From PZPK01 sp041590075 (GTDB lineage Bacteria > Pseudomonadota > Gammaproteobacteria > Pseudomonadales > Oleiphilaceae): a DNA stretch of 64,000 nucleotides. The DNA is taken from the NCBI GenBank assembly GCA_041590075.1, contig JBFHUL010000003.1:1-64000 (forward strand), written 5' to 3'. The notes below the pieces were generated by a model that saw only the letters and a program-made list of their open reading frames with translations, had not been told where the DNA came from and did no database searches. Numbering within the stretch: position 1 is the first letter of the stretch; every line of letters starts with the position of its first letter. This document shows, piece after piece, positions 17,932 through 28,036 of this stretch. The translations under genes were made by a program, and so were the position numbers.

Positions 17932-19758
17932 ATGTTTCGTTTTTTCGAAAAACTCATTGCGCCTTTCCCGGCACACCACCCGGAACAACCCCCAATGGGT
18001 TTGTATCAGTTTTGCCGTCACTACACACAGGGTGTTGAGCCTCAGCTTCTGCTCATGTCATGCCTGACAGCCCTCATTGCCATTATGGAAGTCACCTTGT
18101 TCGGCTTTTTAGGTCAACTTGTGGATTGGCTGTCTACCAAACAACCCGACACCCTCTGGCAGGACGAAGGCAATACCATTATCTTGCTGGGCCTGCTTAT
18201 TCTGATTGGCTTACCGCTTACTGTTTACTTGCACTCCAGCATCGTGCACCAGGCCCTGCTTGGCAACTATCCCATGCGCATTCGCTGGCAGGCCCATCGC
18301 TACCTGCTGGGCCAGAGCGTCTCTTTCTATCAGGACGAATTCGCTGGAAGAATTGCCACCAAGGTGATGCAAACCGCGCTCTCGGTGCGGGAATCGGTAA
18401 TGAAAATGCTCGATGTATTGCTCTTCGTGAGCGTGTACTTTGTGGGCATGTTGGTGGTAATTGCCAGCGCCGATTGGCGCCTAATTGCACCGCTGCTGGT
18501 GTGGTTCATGGTTTATTTTGCCATCCTGCGTTTTTTTATTCCGCGCCTACGGCGTATCTCTGCCCGGCAAGCCGATGCCCGCTCGTTAATGACCGGCAGT
18601 ATCGTGGATACCTACACCAACATCATGACCGTCAAATTGTTCTCACATTCGCGCAGGGAAGCGGATTATGCGCAGGACAGCATGCAGGGATTTCTGGATA
18701 CCGTGCATCCACAGATGCGTCTGGTCACCTTGCTCAACGTGAGTGTATGGAGCGCCAATGCCGTGCTGATTTTCAGTATCTCGGCCCTCTCCATCTGGCT
18801 ATGGAGTATCGCGGCGGTGACCACTGGTGCCATCGCTGTGGCCATTGGGCTCGCACTGCGCTTAAACGGTATGTCGCAGTGGATCATGTGGGAAGTATCG
18901 AGCCTGTTCGAAAACATCGGCGCCGTGCAGGACGGGATGAATACCTTGTCGCAGCCTCGTGATGTGCAGGACCAGGCGCATGCCAGCAAGCTTGAAGTCA
19001 GTCAGGGAAAAATCGAGTTCAACGACGTATCGTTCGCCTACGACAAGGAAAACGATGTGCTGCACCGCTTGAACCTTAGCCTCAAGCCGGGCGAAAAACT
19101 GGGCATTGTAGGGAGGTCGGGCGCGGGTAAGTCGACGCTGGTGAATTTACTGCTCCGCTTTCACGAAGTACCGCGCGGCCGAATTCTGATTGACGACCAG
19201 GATATTGCGGAGGTGACGCAGGAAAGCCTGCGCGCCAATATCGGCATGGTGACGCAGGATACCTCCCTGTTGCACCGCTCGGTGAGAGAGAACATTCTTT
19301 ATGGGCGCCCGTCGGCGAATGATGCCGCAATGATCGCCGCCGCCAAACAGGCCGAAGCGCATGATTTTATCCAGCAGTTAAGCGATCCTCACGGGCGCCA
19401 GGGTTACGATGCACACGTGGGCGAGCGCGGCGTGAAGCTGTCAGGTGGCCAGCGACAGCGCATCGCCATTGCGAGAGTACTGCTGAAAGATGCCCCCATT
19501 CTCATTCTCGACGAAGCCACTTCGGCACTGGACTCCGAAGTGGAAGCTGCGATTCAGGCCAGCTTATATCGCCTCATGGAAGGCAAAACGGTGATCGCCA
19601 TTGCGCACCGTCTGTCGACCATCGCAGCCATGGACAGGCTCGTTGTATTGGATGAAGGACGCATTGTTGAGGAAGGCAACCATGAAGAACTGCTGCGCCG
19701 CGGAGGTTTATATGCTCAGCTCTGGGCACGTCAGTCCGGCGGTTTTATCGGAGAATAA
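17932..19758 (+). CDS. ABC exporter, fused membrane and ATPase domains (MsbA/multidrug type)
   Basis: I set the start at ATG 17932 (608 aa, MFRFFEKLIAPFPAHH). The frame is open further upstream, but that part is antisense to the Hpt gene and does not look like an exporter. The product has six membrane helices in residues about 40-310, then an ABC domain with Walker A GRSGAGKST. The signature LSGGQRQRIAIARV and Walker B ILILDEATSALD complete it. Half-transporters of this kind act as homodimers exporting lipids or drugs. It is distinct from the canonical msbA further right. Its stop directly abuts the stop of the convergent EAL gene. Confidence 0.92.
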   Translation: MFRFFEKLIAPFPAHHPEQPPMGLYQFCRHYTQGVEPQLLLMSCLTALIAIMEVTLFGFLGQLVDWLSTKQPDTLWQDEGNTIILLGLLILIGLPLTVYLHSSIVHQALLGNYPMRIRWQAHRYLLGQSVSFYQDEFAGRIATKVMQTALSVRESVMKMLDVLLFVSVYFVGMLVVIASADWRLIAPLLVWFMVYFAILRFFIPRLRRISARQADARSLMTGSIVDTYTNIMTVKLFSHSRREADYAQDSMQGFLDTVHPQMRLVTLLNVSVWSANAVLIFSISALSIWLWSIAAVTTGAIAVAIGLALRLNGMSQWIMWEVSSLFENIGAVQDGMNTLSQPRDVQDQAHASKLEVSQGKIEFNDVSFAYDKENDVLHRLNLSLKPGEKLGIVGRSGAGKSTLVNLLLRFHEVPRGRILIDDQDIAEVTQESLRANIGMVTQDTSLLHRSVRENILYGRPSANDAAMIAAAKQAEAHDFIQQLSDPHGRQGYDAHVGERGVKLSGGQRQRIAIARVLLKDAPILILDEATSALDSEVEAAIQASLYRLMEGKTVIAIAHRLSTIAAMDRLVVLDEGRIVEEGNHEELLRRGGLYAQLWARQSGGFIGE

Positions 19759-22419
19759 TCAGGCCACGGTTTCTTTCACTACCCCATCAAGCCAGCGCTG
19801 AAGATCATCGTAGGGCATGGGGCGAGCGTGGTAATACCCTTGTGCCAAATCACAGTGCAAGGCAGCCAGCTTCTCAAGCGTGCCACGATCTTCGATGCCT
19901 TCGGCCACCACGCGGTAGCCCAGGTTATGACACATATTGATGGTCGTACTGACGATTACCTCGTCGTCGAGATTCTCGCTCATGTCACTCACGAAGGAAC
20001 GATCAATTTTGATCTCATCTGCCGGCAGTTTTTTGATGTAAGCCAGTGACGAATGACCCGTGCCAAAGTCATCGACTGCTATTTTAACGCCGATCTGATG
20101 CAAGCGCGTGAGGACGCGCAAGGCGTTGTCGGGGTTCAACATCATGGCAGTTTCGGTAATCTCAATTTTCAGGCGTTCAGCCGGTACCTCATGCTTGCTC
20201 AGTAGGGCCTGAATATTGCGGACCAGATTGGTCTCGTGCAGGTTTGCCGCCGAGATATTAATCGACATATCCAGCGCCCTGCCTTGATTCATCATTTGCC
20301 GCAAGGCAAACAGTGCATGATCAAACACCCAGGCCGTCAGCTCCTTGATGAGACCGGTTTGTTCTGCATGCGGAATAAACTCCATCGGAGGGATGTACCC
20401 GTATTCGGGATGATTCCAACGAATGAGCGCTTCCGTTCCGACCACGACATCGCGCTCGACATCCATTTGCGGCTGAAAATGCAAGGTAAGCTGATTCTGT
20501 TCAATGGCGGTCTGCAAGTCTCCCATGAGGCGCAGACGCCGCTCACTGTAGGGGTTAAGACTGTGATCGTAAATGTTTTCGGTATCGCCCGGGAATCCCA
20601 TGGCGATTTGCGCCTGTTTTACCAGCTCCACAGTATTGCGGCTATGATCGGGACACAACGCGGCCCCCAACTGCATACCGACATCAATCAACATATCCTG
20701 ATACTCAATCGGCGCCGATAACTCACGGCGCAAATGGGCCAGAAGATTTTTTAAGCCGGCCGTATGGTGTAATTCAAGCAGAAAAACAAAGGCATATGGA
20801 TCGTAATGCACAACCGACTTTTGACCGGATATCGCCAATGCTTCCGATAAGGACTCCACTTTCAAACTCAGCCGGCGTGCGAAGGCCGCAACGATTTGTT
20901 CGGCATTATCTTGCCCCAATGTTTTTGCCACTTCGTCAGAACGCCCCAAGGCCACCTTCACCACGGCAAAACGCGGAACATGCTGTTCAGCAATCAACTG
21001 CTCCATAAAATCGAACAAGTGGATACGGTTGGGCAGGCCCGTCGAGGCCTCATGCATTGAACTGTAGAGTAATTGTTCCTCGGCTTTCATTCGTTCTTCA
21101 GTGGCCCGCAGTTGTTCCTGCTGGGCATGAAAGCGGGCTTCCTTCTCCCCATTGAGTCGGTCAGCAAGCGCAAAACTCAACAATATCGCCTCGGCCGCAG
21201 AACCAAACATCAGTCCATACTCGGTGAACAGATTGCTTGGCAGTAAACCGAATTTACTCAGCGCGGTACTCGTTGTGCCAATCAGCAACAGCACCCAAGC
21301 GACCGTGTAATACCGGGCGGAACTTTGCCCCTTATACCAGGCCACAGGCCCGGAAATAAGCAGCACCAGACTCGCAATGACGACCAACAGGACCGACACT
21401 CGCGTCGACGTGCCATAACTCAAACCAAAAGCGCCCACCACACACATAAGCGAGGCCAGCGCCAGCCATCGCAACAGGCTTTCAAAAACCGGGGAATGTT
21501 GCTTCAGGTCGAGAAACGCAACAGCAAACAGGCAGGCAAAGAGCATGGTGGCAGGCACTAATATCAACACACTCAGCTGATGCAAGTCGGGCAAGTCGGG
21601 ATAAAATGCCTGAAACAGCACTCCGTGCATAGCGGCCTGCATCAGTGCAAAACAGCTTACGAATCCCACATAATAGAGATACGCTTTCTCTCGCACCGAC
21701 GCGAACAGAAACAGGTTATATAACACCATCACCAGCATCATGCCGTAGTAGAGGTGCTTGAGCCCCAGTTCTTTGAGATCTGCAAGAAAAAACTGGCGCG
21801 AAGTGGTAAGCGTGAGCGGTACCTGAAGGGAGCCCTCGCTTGCCACGCGCAGATATACATTGGCCTCTTCACCTGGGCTGAGGTTGAGCGGAAACAGGAA
21901 CTTGCGATGCACTACTGGGCGGGACGAAAAAGCACGAGTATCGCCGGTAAAGTAGCTTTGTACCACCTTTCCCTCGCGCATCACAAACACGTCGACTTCA
22001 TCCAACAGCGCATAGTCAACACTGAGTAACAGTTCGTCAGCATCACGGGTGGCGTTCACAATGTTGGTGCGAAACCAGAACACGCTATCGGTGTAACCAA
22101 AATTGGGAACGGATTCCTGAGAGCTCTGCCAGATTAGTCCGCGTTCGCCAAAGTGGCGCTCGAGGAACATATCACCCAGTTCGAGGCGGCCGTTGTTATC
22201 TTCATAGAATTGTAGAAAAGGCCCCACCGTAACCGGTTGCCCCTGGTACTCCAGAGTCATCCCTGAAGCCTGTGCATGCAATGCACTGCTAACAACAAGC
22301 AACATCAGCAGGCGCAACAGGTAGCCGGGCTTGCATACCCTTCCCATAAGGCCTAGTTTGGTGCAATGTGTCATGTTCCACAGATCCTTTGCAAGCGCCC
22401 TCACCAGACACTTGTTCAC
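19759..22419 (-). CDS. 7TMR-DISM sensor with degenerate GGDEF and intact EAL domain
   Basis: The 886-residue protein starts with GTG overlapping the yjbQ stop (GTGA). A signal peptide leads to a periplasmic 7TMR-DISM extracellular domain (FWFRTNIVNAT, YLRVASEGSLQVPL). Seven membrane helices (about 205-400), a coiled coil, a GGDEF-like domain and an EAL domain follow. The GGDEF motif is lost (YDPYAF in its place), so cyclase activity is unlikely. The EAL domain keeps EALIRW, NISAANL, EITETAM, VDDFGTGHSSL, KIDRSFV, AEGIED and QGYYHARP, so phosphodiesterase activity is likely. The DISM domain may sense an extracellular carbohydrate or other ligand. Confidence 0.93.
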   Translation of the reverse strand: MNKCLVRALAKDLWNMTHCTKLGLMGRVCKPGYLLRLLMLLVVSSALHAQASGMTLEYQGQPVTVGPFLQFYEDNNGRLELGDMFLERHFGERGLIWQSSQESVPNFGYTDSVFWFRTNIVNATRDADELLLSVDYALLDEVDVFVMREGKVVQSYFTGDTRAFSSRPVVHRKFLFPLNLSPGEEANVYLRVASEGSLQVPLTLTTSRQFFLADLKELGLKHLYYGMMLVMVLYNLFLFASVREKAYLYYVGFVSCFALMQAAMHGVLFQAFYPDLPDLHQLSVLILVPATMLFACLFAVAFLDLKQHSPVFESLLRWLALASLMCVVGAFGLSYGTSTRVSVLLVVIASLVLLISGPVAWYKGQSSARYYTVAWVLLLIGTTSTALSKFGLLPSNLFTEYGLMFGSAAEAILLSFALADRLNGEKEARFHAQQEQLRATEERMKAEEQLLYSSMHEASTGLPNRIHLFDFMEQLIAEQHVPRFAVVKVALGRSDEVAKTLGQDNAEQIVAAFARRLSLKVESLSEALAISGQKSVVHYDPYAFVFLLELHHTAGLKNLLAHLRRELSAPIEYQDMLIDVGMQLGAALCPDHSRNTVELVKQAQIAMGFPGDTENIYDHSLNPYSERRLRLMGDLQTAIEQNQLTLHFQPQMDVERDVVVGTEALIRWNHPEYGYIPPMEFIPHAEQTGLIKELTAWVFDHALFALRQMMNQGRALDMSINISAANLHETNLVRNIQALLSKHEVPAERLKIEITETAMMLNPDNALRVLTRLHQIGVKIAVDDFGTGHSSLAYIKKLPADEIKIDRSFVSDMSENLDDEVIVSTTINMCHNLGYRVVAEGIEDRGTLEKLAALHCDLAQGYYHARPMPYDDLQRWLDGVVKETVA

Positions 22420-22844
22420 TCGTTGGTTAGTCCATTCAGGGTGAGCACCAGACGCCGTGCGCCCGCTTGCTCCCGATGCTCACCCAGATAAATACCTTGC
22501 CATGTGCCCAGTGCCAAACGGCCTTCGCTCACCGGAATGCTCAGGGAGCTCCCAAGCAAACTGGTCTTGAGATGCGCCGTCATATCATCGGGCCCTTCGC
22601 AGGTATGCTCAAAATAGTCAGCACCGTCGGGTGCCAGCCTGCGCAAAAACTGCTCCATATCCCCGCGCACACTTGGGTCGGCGTTTTCGTTAATACTCAG
22701 TGATGCCGATGTGTGCTGAATAAACACGTGCAAGAGGCCTACTCGCACTTCCGATAGTTCCGGCAGTGCGTCGACCACGTTCCGGGTAATGAGATGAATA
22801 CCCCGGGATTTCGCGCCTATTGTGAGGCTTCTTTGTATCCACAT
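22416..22844 (-). CDS. yjbQ: YjbQ family protein (UPF0047)
   Basis: The protein is 142 residues from MWIQRSL, the usual family start; an in-frame ATG at 22874 adds ten unconserved residues. Family signatures are HVFIQHTSASLSINENADPSV and LGTWQGIYLGEHR, with conserved His residues near a putative active site. YjbQ proteins have been linked to a weak thiamine-phosphate synthase activity; the main role is uncertain. It is translationally coupled to the downstream EAL gene through a GTGA overlap. Confidence 0.9.
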   Translation of the reverse strand: MWIQRSLTIGAKSRGIHLITRNVVDALPELSEVRVGLLHVFIQHTSASLSINENADPSVRGDMEQFLRRLAPDGADYFEHTCEGPDDMTAHLKTSLLGSSLSIPVSEGRLALGTWQGIYLGEHREQAGARRLVLTLNGLTNE

Positions 22845-23204
22845 ACCACCAGAGTTCGTGTAATTTTTGTGCATAATTGTACATCTGTGTGTACGATGAA
22901 TTGCAGGGGTATCAGGTGCGCACGCCGGTGCCTGAATGCTGCAAAAATGCGCGCGGGAACAGGCAATATAGACATTGTCATTATTTGTGACAAATGATTT
23001 ATTTTTTGAACCGGCTTAAGATAATCCTGTCTATGTAGTCTAAGATTGAGATGAGTGTTTTACACATTCAGCATGGCATGGGACCACATCAGTCTGCCAG
23101 GAAACTTTACCTTCAAAACATACTTTCTCTGCCGATAACTCAAGAGAAAGCACACACGGGAAAGACATGAACGCATAACCGAATCATTGCTTCCAGGGGG
23201 CGAT
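22845..23204. other. Divergent intergenic region, yjbQ / prkA
   Basis: This 360-bp gap must contain promoters for both directions. It is AT-rich around 22985-23050. I see no unambiguous sigma-54 box (no TGGCAC-N5-TTGC spacing) and no gene. A hairpin lies near the prkA end and is listed separately. Confidence 0.5.
23123..23150 (+). promoter_or_regulatory. Hairpin in prkA leader
   Basis: The arms CTTTCTCT and AGAGAAAG form a perfect 8-bp stem with a 12-nt loop, ending 54 bp before the prkA start. It could be a leader hairpin or an operator. It is not followed by a T-run, so it is not a typical terminator. Confidence 0.4.
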
Positions 23205-25127
23205 ATGAGCATTTTTAGCCACTACCAGTCTCGGTATGAATCCACTCAGCAGGAAGAGTTCACGTTAGAAGAATATCTTCAGATATGTAAGAAAGATCCG
23301 AGCGCTTACGCCACTGCCGCCGAACGCATGTTGATTGCCATCGGCGAACCAGAACTTATCGACACCTCCAAAGACCCACGCCTCAGCCGCATCTTTTCCA
23401 ACAAAGTCATTAAACGCTACAAAGAGTTCGACGAATTCTACGGTATGGAAGAATGCGTCGAGCAAATCGTTTCTTTCTTTAAGCACGCCGCGCAGGGTCT
23501 GGAAGAGAAAAAGCAAATTCTGTATTTGTTGGGGCCGGTCGGTGGTGGCAAATCCTCACTGGCTGAAAAACTCAAAGCCCTCATGCAGAAAGTGCCGTTC
23601 TATGCCATCAAGGGCTCGCCCGTCAACGAGAGTCCTTTGTCGCTGTTCAACGCGCAGGAAGACGCTCAGATACTGGAAGAAGAATACGGTATTCCCTCCC
23701 GTTATTTGGGTACGATCATGTCACCCTGGGCGGTGAAACGCTTGCATGAATATGGCGGCGACATCAGCAAGTTCAAAATCGTCAAGCTTTGGCCATCGAT
23801 CCTCGATCAGGTGGCGATCGCAAAAACCGAACCGGGTGACGAAAACAATCAGGATATCTCGTCGCTGGTGGGCAAGGTAAACATTCGAATGCTGGAAGAA
23901 TACGCCCAGCATGATCCGGATGCCTACAGTTTCAGCGGCGGACTTTGCCGCGCGAACCAGGGACTGCTGGAATTCGTCGAAATGTTCAAGGCGCCCATCA
24001 AAGTATTGCACCCCTTGCTCACGGCCACGCAGGAAGGCAACTACAATTCCACCGAAGGCATGAGTGCTATCCCCTTTGAGGGCATTATTCTGGCGCACTC
24101 GAATGAATCGGAGTGGCAAAGCTTCCGCAACAACAAAAATAACGAGGCTTTTCTCGATCGTATTTCGATTGTGAAAGTGCCCTACTGCCTGCGGGTTACG
24201 GAAGAGATCAAAATTTACAACAAGCTGCTTGCCAACAGCTCACTAGCGAAAGCCAGCTGCGCCCCTGACACCCTGAATATGCTAGCCCAGTTCTCGGTAC
24301 TCTCTCGACTGGTGGAGCCCGAAAATTCAAGCATTTATTCCAAAATGAAGGTTTACGACGGGCAGAATATAAAAGACACCGACCCCAAGGCCAAATCGAT
24401 TCAGGAGTATAAAGACAGCGCAGGCGTGAATGAAGGCATGGAAGGCTTGTCGACACGCTTTGCCTTTAAAATTCTGTCGCGCGTTTTCAATTTCGACACC
24501 TCCGAGGTCGCAGCCAACCCGGTTCACCTTCTGTATGTACTGGAAAAGCAGATAGAACAGGAACAATTTCCACAAGAAACCGCCGAACGCTATCTGCGCT
24601 TCATCAAAGAGTTTATGGCGCCGCATTATGTAGAATTTATTGGCAAGGAAATTCAAACGGCGTATCTGGAATCGTATTCGGAATACGGTCAAAACATTTT
24701 CGATCGTTATGTGACCTACGCAGACTTCTGGATTCAGGATCAGGAATATCGCGATCCCGAAACAGGCGAAATTTTTGACCGGGCCGCGATCAACGAAGAG
24801 CTCGAAAAAATCGAGAAACCGGCGGGAATCAGCAATCCCAAAGATTTCCGTAACGAAATCGTTAATTTCGTTTTGCGCGCCCGGGCCAACAACAACGGCA
24901 ACAATCCCTCATGGCTCAGCTATGAAAAATTGCGCACAGTAATCGAGAAGAAAATGTTCTCGAATACGGAAGATTTACTGCCCGTTATTTCCTTCAATGC
25001 CAAAGGATCTCAGGAGGATAAACGCAAACACGAAGAATTTGTTGAGCGCATGATTGATCGCGGCTACACGGAGAAGCAGGTACGTCTGCTGGCTGAATGG
25101 TATCTGCGCGTGCGCAAATCTCAATAA
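23205..25127 (+). CDS. prkA: PrkA/YeaG family AAA+ serine protein kinase
   Basis: The protein is 640 residues from ATG 23205, which has the strong Shine-Dalgarno AGGGGG 5-6 nt upstream. An N-terminal AAA+ domain has a P-loop LGPVGGGKSS (about 109-118) and the PrkA family spacing, and is followed by the C-terminal PrkA kinase-like region. In enterobacteria YeaG is induced by stationary phase and nitrogen starvation and acts with YeaH. Here prkA, yeaH and spoVR run in one direction in the conserved three-gene order, with a 69-bp gap to yeaH. Confidence 0.97.
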   Translation: MSIFSHYQSRYESTQQEEFTLEEYLQICKKDPSAYATAAERMLIAIGEPELIDTSKDPRLSRIFSNKVIKRYKEFDEFYGMEECVEQIVSFFKHAAQGLEEKKQILYLLGPVGGGKSSLAEKLKALMQKVPFYAIKGSPVNESPLSLFNAQEDAQILEEEYGIPSRYLGTIMSPWAVKRLHEYGGDISKFKIVKLWPSILDQVAIAKTEPGDENNQDISSLVGKVNIRMLEEYAQHDPDAYSFSGGLCRANQGLLEFVEMFKAPIKVLHPLLTATQEGNYNSTEGMSAIPFEGIILAHSNESEWQSFRNNKNNEAFLDRISIVKVPYCLRVTEEIKIYNKLLANSSLAKASCAPDTLNMLAQFSVLSRLVEPENSSIYSKMKVYDGQNIKDTDPKAKSIQEYKDSAGVNEGMEGLSTRFAFKILSRVFNFDTSEVAANPVHLLYVLEKQIEQEQFPQETAERYLRFIKEFMAPHYVEFIGKEIQTAYLESYSEYGQNIFDRYVTYADFWIQDQEYRDPETGEIFDRAAINEELEKIEKPAGISNPKDFRNEIVNFVLRARANNNGNNPSWLSYEKLRTVIEKKMFSNTEDLLPVISFNAKGSQEDKRKHEEFVERMIDRGYTEKQVRLLAEWYLRVRKSQ

Positions 25128-25196
25128 ATTCACTGAAAACGATGCGCGCCAACTTGCCTCGCAAGCAAACGGCGCAGCGACATCGCGGGAGTATTT

Positions 25197-26477
25197 ATGG
25201 GCTTAACCCATATTGTTGACCGACGTCTGAATGGTAAAAACAAAAGCGCTGTTAATCGCGAACGATTTCTGCGGCGTTATCGTCAGCACATCAAAAAAGC
25301 CGTGTCGGAGGCCGTGGGCAAGCGCAGCATCACCGACATGGACCGCGGCGAAAGCATCAGCATTCCCAGTAAGGATATTGAAGAACCCATCTTCAATTCG
25401 GGTAAGGGCGGCGTCAAGGAGATGGTGCATCCCGGCAACAAGGAGTTTACTGCAGGCGACCAGCTACCCCGCCCGCCTGGCGGCCAAGGCGCAGGCGGAA
25501 GCGGTCAGGGCGAAGCCAGCGACTCAGGCGAAGGCGTCGACGAGTTTGTATTTCAGATCTCTCAGGATGAGTTTCTAGACTTTATGTTCGAGGACCTCGA
25601 ACTCCCTAACCTCATCAAAAAACAACTGAAAGACACCACTTCATACAAATACCTGCGAGCGGGCTACTCCAATCAGGGCACACCAGCGAAAATAAATATT
25701 GTACGCTCACTTCGCGGAGCCTATGCACGCCGCATGGCGATGTCGGGAAAAACCCGGGAAACGATCCGCGCCCTTGAGCGCGAGTTGGCGGATTTAGTTG
25801 CCGATCCCCATGAGCACCCTACACGCCAAAAAGAATTAGAGGACGAAATCCTTCGCTTGAAAGACCGCATTCAACGCATCCCCTGGATCGACGAATTCGA
25901 CCTCAAATTCAATCAGTACATTAAACACCCAGTGCCCTGCACAAGCGCCGTTATGTTTTGTCTCATGGATGTCTCCGGCTCCATGAGTCAAATGCACAAG
26001 GATATTGCCAAGCGCTTTTATATCCTGCTGTATCTTTTTTTGAAGCGGAATTACCAGAAAATCGACGTGGTCTTTATTCGCCATCACACCAGTGCCAAGG
26101 AGGTCGATGAAGAAGAGTTCTTTTATTCGCGCGAAACCGGCGGAACCATTGTATCAAGCGCCATCAAACTGATGCGCGATATCATGGTGAAACGCTACTC
26201 CGCAGACGAATGGAATATCTACGCCGCACAGGCCTCCGACGGCGACAACTGGAACGACGACTCGCCCCTGTGTACCAAAATCCTGAGAGAGAGCATTCTG
26301 CCTTACGTACAATACTATTCCTACATTGAAATCACGCCGCACGAGCATCAAATGCTGTGGCATGAGTTTGAAAAGCTCAGCTCAGATTTCCAGGATAACT
26401 TCGCCATGCAGCACATCACCGATCCCAGCGAGATCTACCCGGTATTCCGCAAGCTTTTTCAGAGGAAACCCGCATGA
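25197..26477 (+). CDS. yeaH: YeaH family protein (DUF444, VWA-like)
   Basis: The 426-residue protein has a basic, helical N-terminus and a Gly/Gln/Ser-rich linker (about 88-112). Its C-terminal von Willebrand A-like domain carries a MIDAS-type motif, MDVSGSMSQ (about 257-265). GGGAG precedes the ATG. The family always accompanies prkA and is believed to act in the same stress pathway. Its stop overlaps the spoVR start (ATGA), so production of the two is coupled. Confidence 0.95.
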   Translation: MGLTHIVDRRLNGKNKSAVNRERFLRRYRQHIKKAVSEAVGKRSITDMDRGESISIPSKDIEEPIFNSGKGGVKEMVHPGNKEFTAGDQLPRPPGGQGAGGSGQGEASDSGEGVDEFVFQISQDEFLDFMFEDLELPNLIKKQLKDTTSYKYLRAGYSNQGTPAKINIVRSLRGAYARRMAMSGKTRETIRALERELADLVADPHEHPTRQKELEDEILRLKDRIQRIPWIDEFDLKFNQYIKHPVPCTSAVMFCLMDVSGSMSQMHKDIAKRFYILLYLFLKRNYQKIDVVFIRHHTSAKEVDEEEFFYSRETGGTIVSSAIKLMRDIMVKRYSADEWNIYAAQASDGDNWNDDSPLCTKILRESILPYVQYYSYIEITPHEHQMLWHEFEKLSSDFQDNFAMQHITDPSEIYPVFRKLFQRKPA

Positions 26478-28003
26478 GTAAGGAGAAGCAGCGCCATTTC
26501 ATCTCCACCGGCTCGGAATGGTCCTTTGAGCTGATTGAGGAATACGACCGTGCGATTGCCGAAATTGCCGAAGAATTCGGTTTGGACACTTACCCAAACC
26601 AAATTGAAATTATCAGTGCCGAACAGATGCTCGATGCCTACTCTTCAGTGGGTATGCCGGTAGGCTATCATCACTGGTCTTTTGGCAAACAGTTTCTGCA
26701 TAGTGCAAAAGGCTACCAGCGGGGACAGATGGGGCTGGCCTACGAAATCGTGATCAATTCCAACCCGTGCATTGCCTATCTCATGGAAGAAAACACCATG
26801 ATGATGCAGGCGCTGGTCATTGCACATGCCAGTTATGGCCATAACTCCTTTTTTAAAGGCAACTACCTGTTTAAAACCTGGACCGATGCCAGCGCGATTA
26901 TCGACTATCTGCTCTTCGCCAAAAACTATATCGCCAAGTGCGAAAGCCGTTATGGCCTGGACGAGGTAGAAAAAATACTGGATTCCTGCCATGCCATCAT
27001 GAATTACGGCGTGGATCGCTACAAACGCCCCTCCCCTATTTCAGCCGAAGAGGAACAGCAACGCCAGGAAGAGCGTGAATACTACCTACAGCAGCAAGTG
27101 AACGAGTTGTGGCGTACGATTCCCACCGGGGCCAGTGAAGGCAAGCGTTCTAAACGGCAGCGCTTTCCAGAGGAGCCTCAGGAAAACCTGTTGTATTTTA
27201 TTGAGAAAAACGCGCCGCTACTGGAGCCCTGGCAGCGCGAGATCATTCGCATCGTTCGCAAAATTGCCCAGTACTTTTATCCTCAGCGCCAAACGCAGGT
27301 AATGAATGAGGGCTGGGCGACGTTTTGGCACTATACCATTATGAACCGACTCTACGATAAGGGCTTGGTGGACGAAGGCTTCATGATCGAGTTTTTCAAA
27401 TCACATACCGCAGTGATCTATCAGCCCCCCTTCGATAGCCAATGGTACAGCGGCATCAATCCTTACACTCTGGGCTTCACCATGTATCAGGATTTGCGGC
27501 GAATCTGCGAAGCGCCTACCGAAGAGGACAAACAGTGGTTTCCCGACATTGCCGGATCGGACTGGAAAACCACACTCGATTTCGCGATGCGCAATTTTAA
27601 GGATGAGAGTTTTATTCTGCAGTTCCTATCGCCCAAAGTAATTCGTGATCTCAAGTTATTTGCCATTCGCGATGACGACCAAAAAGAGCATTATGAAGTA
27701 ACAGGCATTCATGATGAAAACGGCTACCGCTACGTGCGAGAGCAGCTCGCCAAACAATACAACCTGAGTATGCGGGAACCCAATATTCAGATTTATGATG
27801 TCGACCTGCGCGGTGACCGATCCCTTACCTTGCGGCACATCCCTCAGGACCGTGTGCCCCTAGGCAAAGATACCGAAGAAGTTCTGCGTCATGTACACCG
27901 ACTGTGGGGCTTTGATGTACACCTCATGAGCGTTGACGAAGGCGATACCGTAGCGGAATACCACTGCCCGCCTCTGCAACTCCCCCTGGAGGATCAGGCG
28001 TAG
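26474..28003 (+). CDS. SpoVR/YcgB family protein
   Basis: The protein is 509 residues, normal for YcgB. It contains family blocks such as MPVGYHHWSFGKQF and NEGWATFWHYTIMNRL (the latter histidine/glutamate-rich, about 275-290). Bacillus SpoVR affects spore cortex formation, but this gammaproteobacterial relative acts in the PrkA-YeaH stress module; its biochemical activity is unknown. It is the last gene of the operon. A hairpin straddles its stop codon. Confidence 0.95.
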   Translation: MSKEKQRHFISTGSEWSFELIEEYDRAIAEIAEEFGLDTYPNQIEIISAEQMLDAYSSVGMPVGYHHWSFGKQFLHSAKGYQRGQMGLAYEIVINSNPCIAYLMEENTMMMQALVIAHASYGHNSFFKGNYLFKTWTDASAIIDYLLFAKNYIAKCESRYGLDEVEKILDSCHAIMNYGVDRYKRPSPISAEEEQQRQEEREYYLQQQVNELWRTIPTGASEGKRSKRQRFPEEPQENLLYFIEKNAPLLEPWQREIIRIVRKIAQYFYPQRQTQVMNEGWATFWHYTIMNRLYDKGLVDEGFMIEFFKSHTAVIYQPPFDSQWYSGINPYTLGFTMYQDLRRICEAPTEEDKQWFPDIAGSDWKTTLDFAMRNFKDESFILQFLSPKVIRDLKLFAIRDDDQKEHYEVTGIHDENGYRYVREQLAKQYNLSMREPNIQIYDVDLRGDRSLTLRHIPQDRVPLGKDTEEVLRHVHRLWGFDVHLMSVDEGDTVAEYHCPPLQLPLEDQA

Positions 28004-28017
28004 CTCGTCTGATCCTC
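27989..28017. terminator. Hairpin at spoVR stop codon
   Basis: The perfect 9-bp arms GAGGATCAG and CTGATCCTC enclose an 11-nt loop that contains the spoVR TAG stop. No T-run follows, so it may act as a weak terminator or mRNA 3' stabiliser between the convergent spoVR and fpr genes. Confidence 0.5.
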
Positions 28018-28036
28018 ACTCACCAGACCGGCACCT

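Noticed and set aside
22900..22960. Sigma-54 promoter for prkA
   Set aside because: A GG/GC pair near 22930 has wrong spacing and lacks the TTGC half; no convincing -24/-12 box was found.
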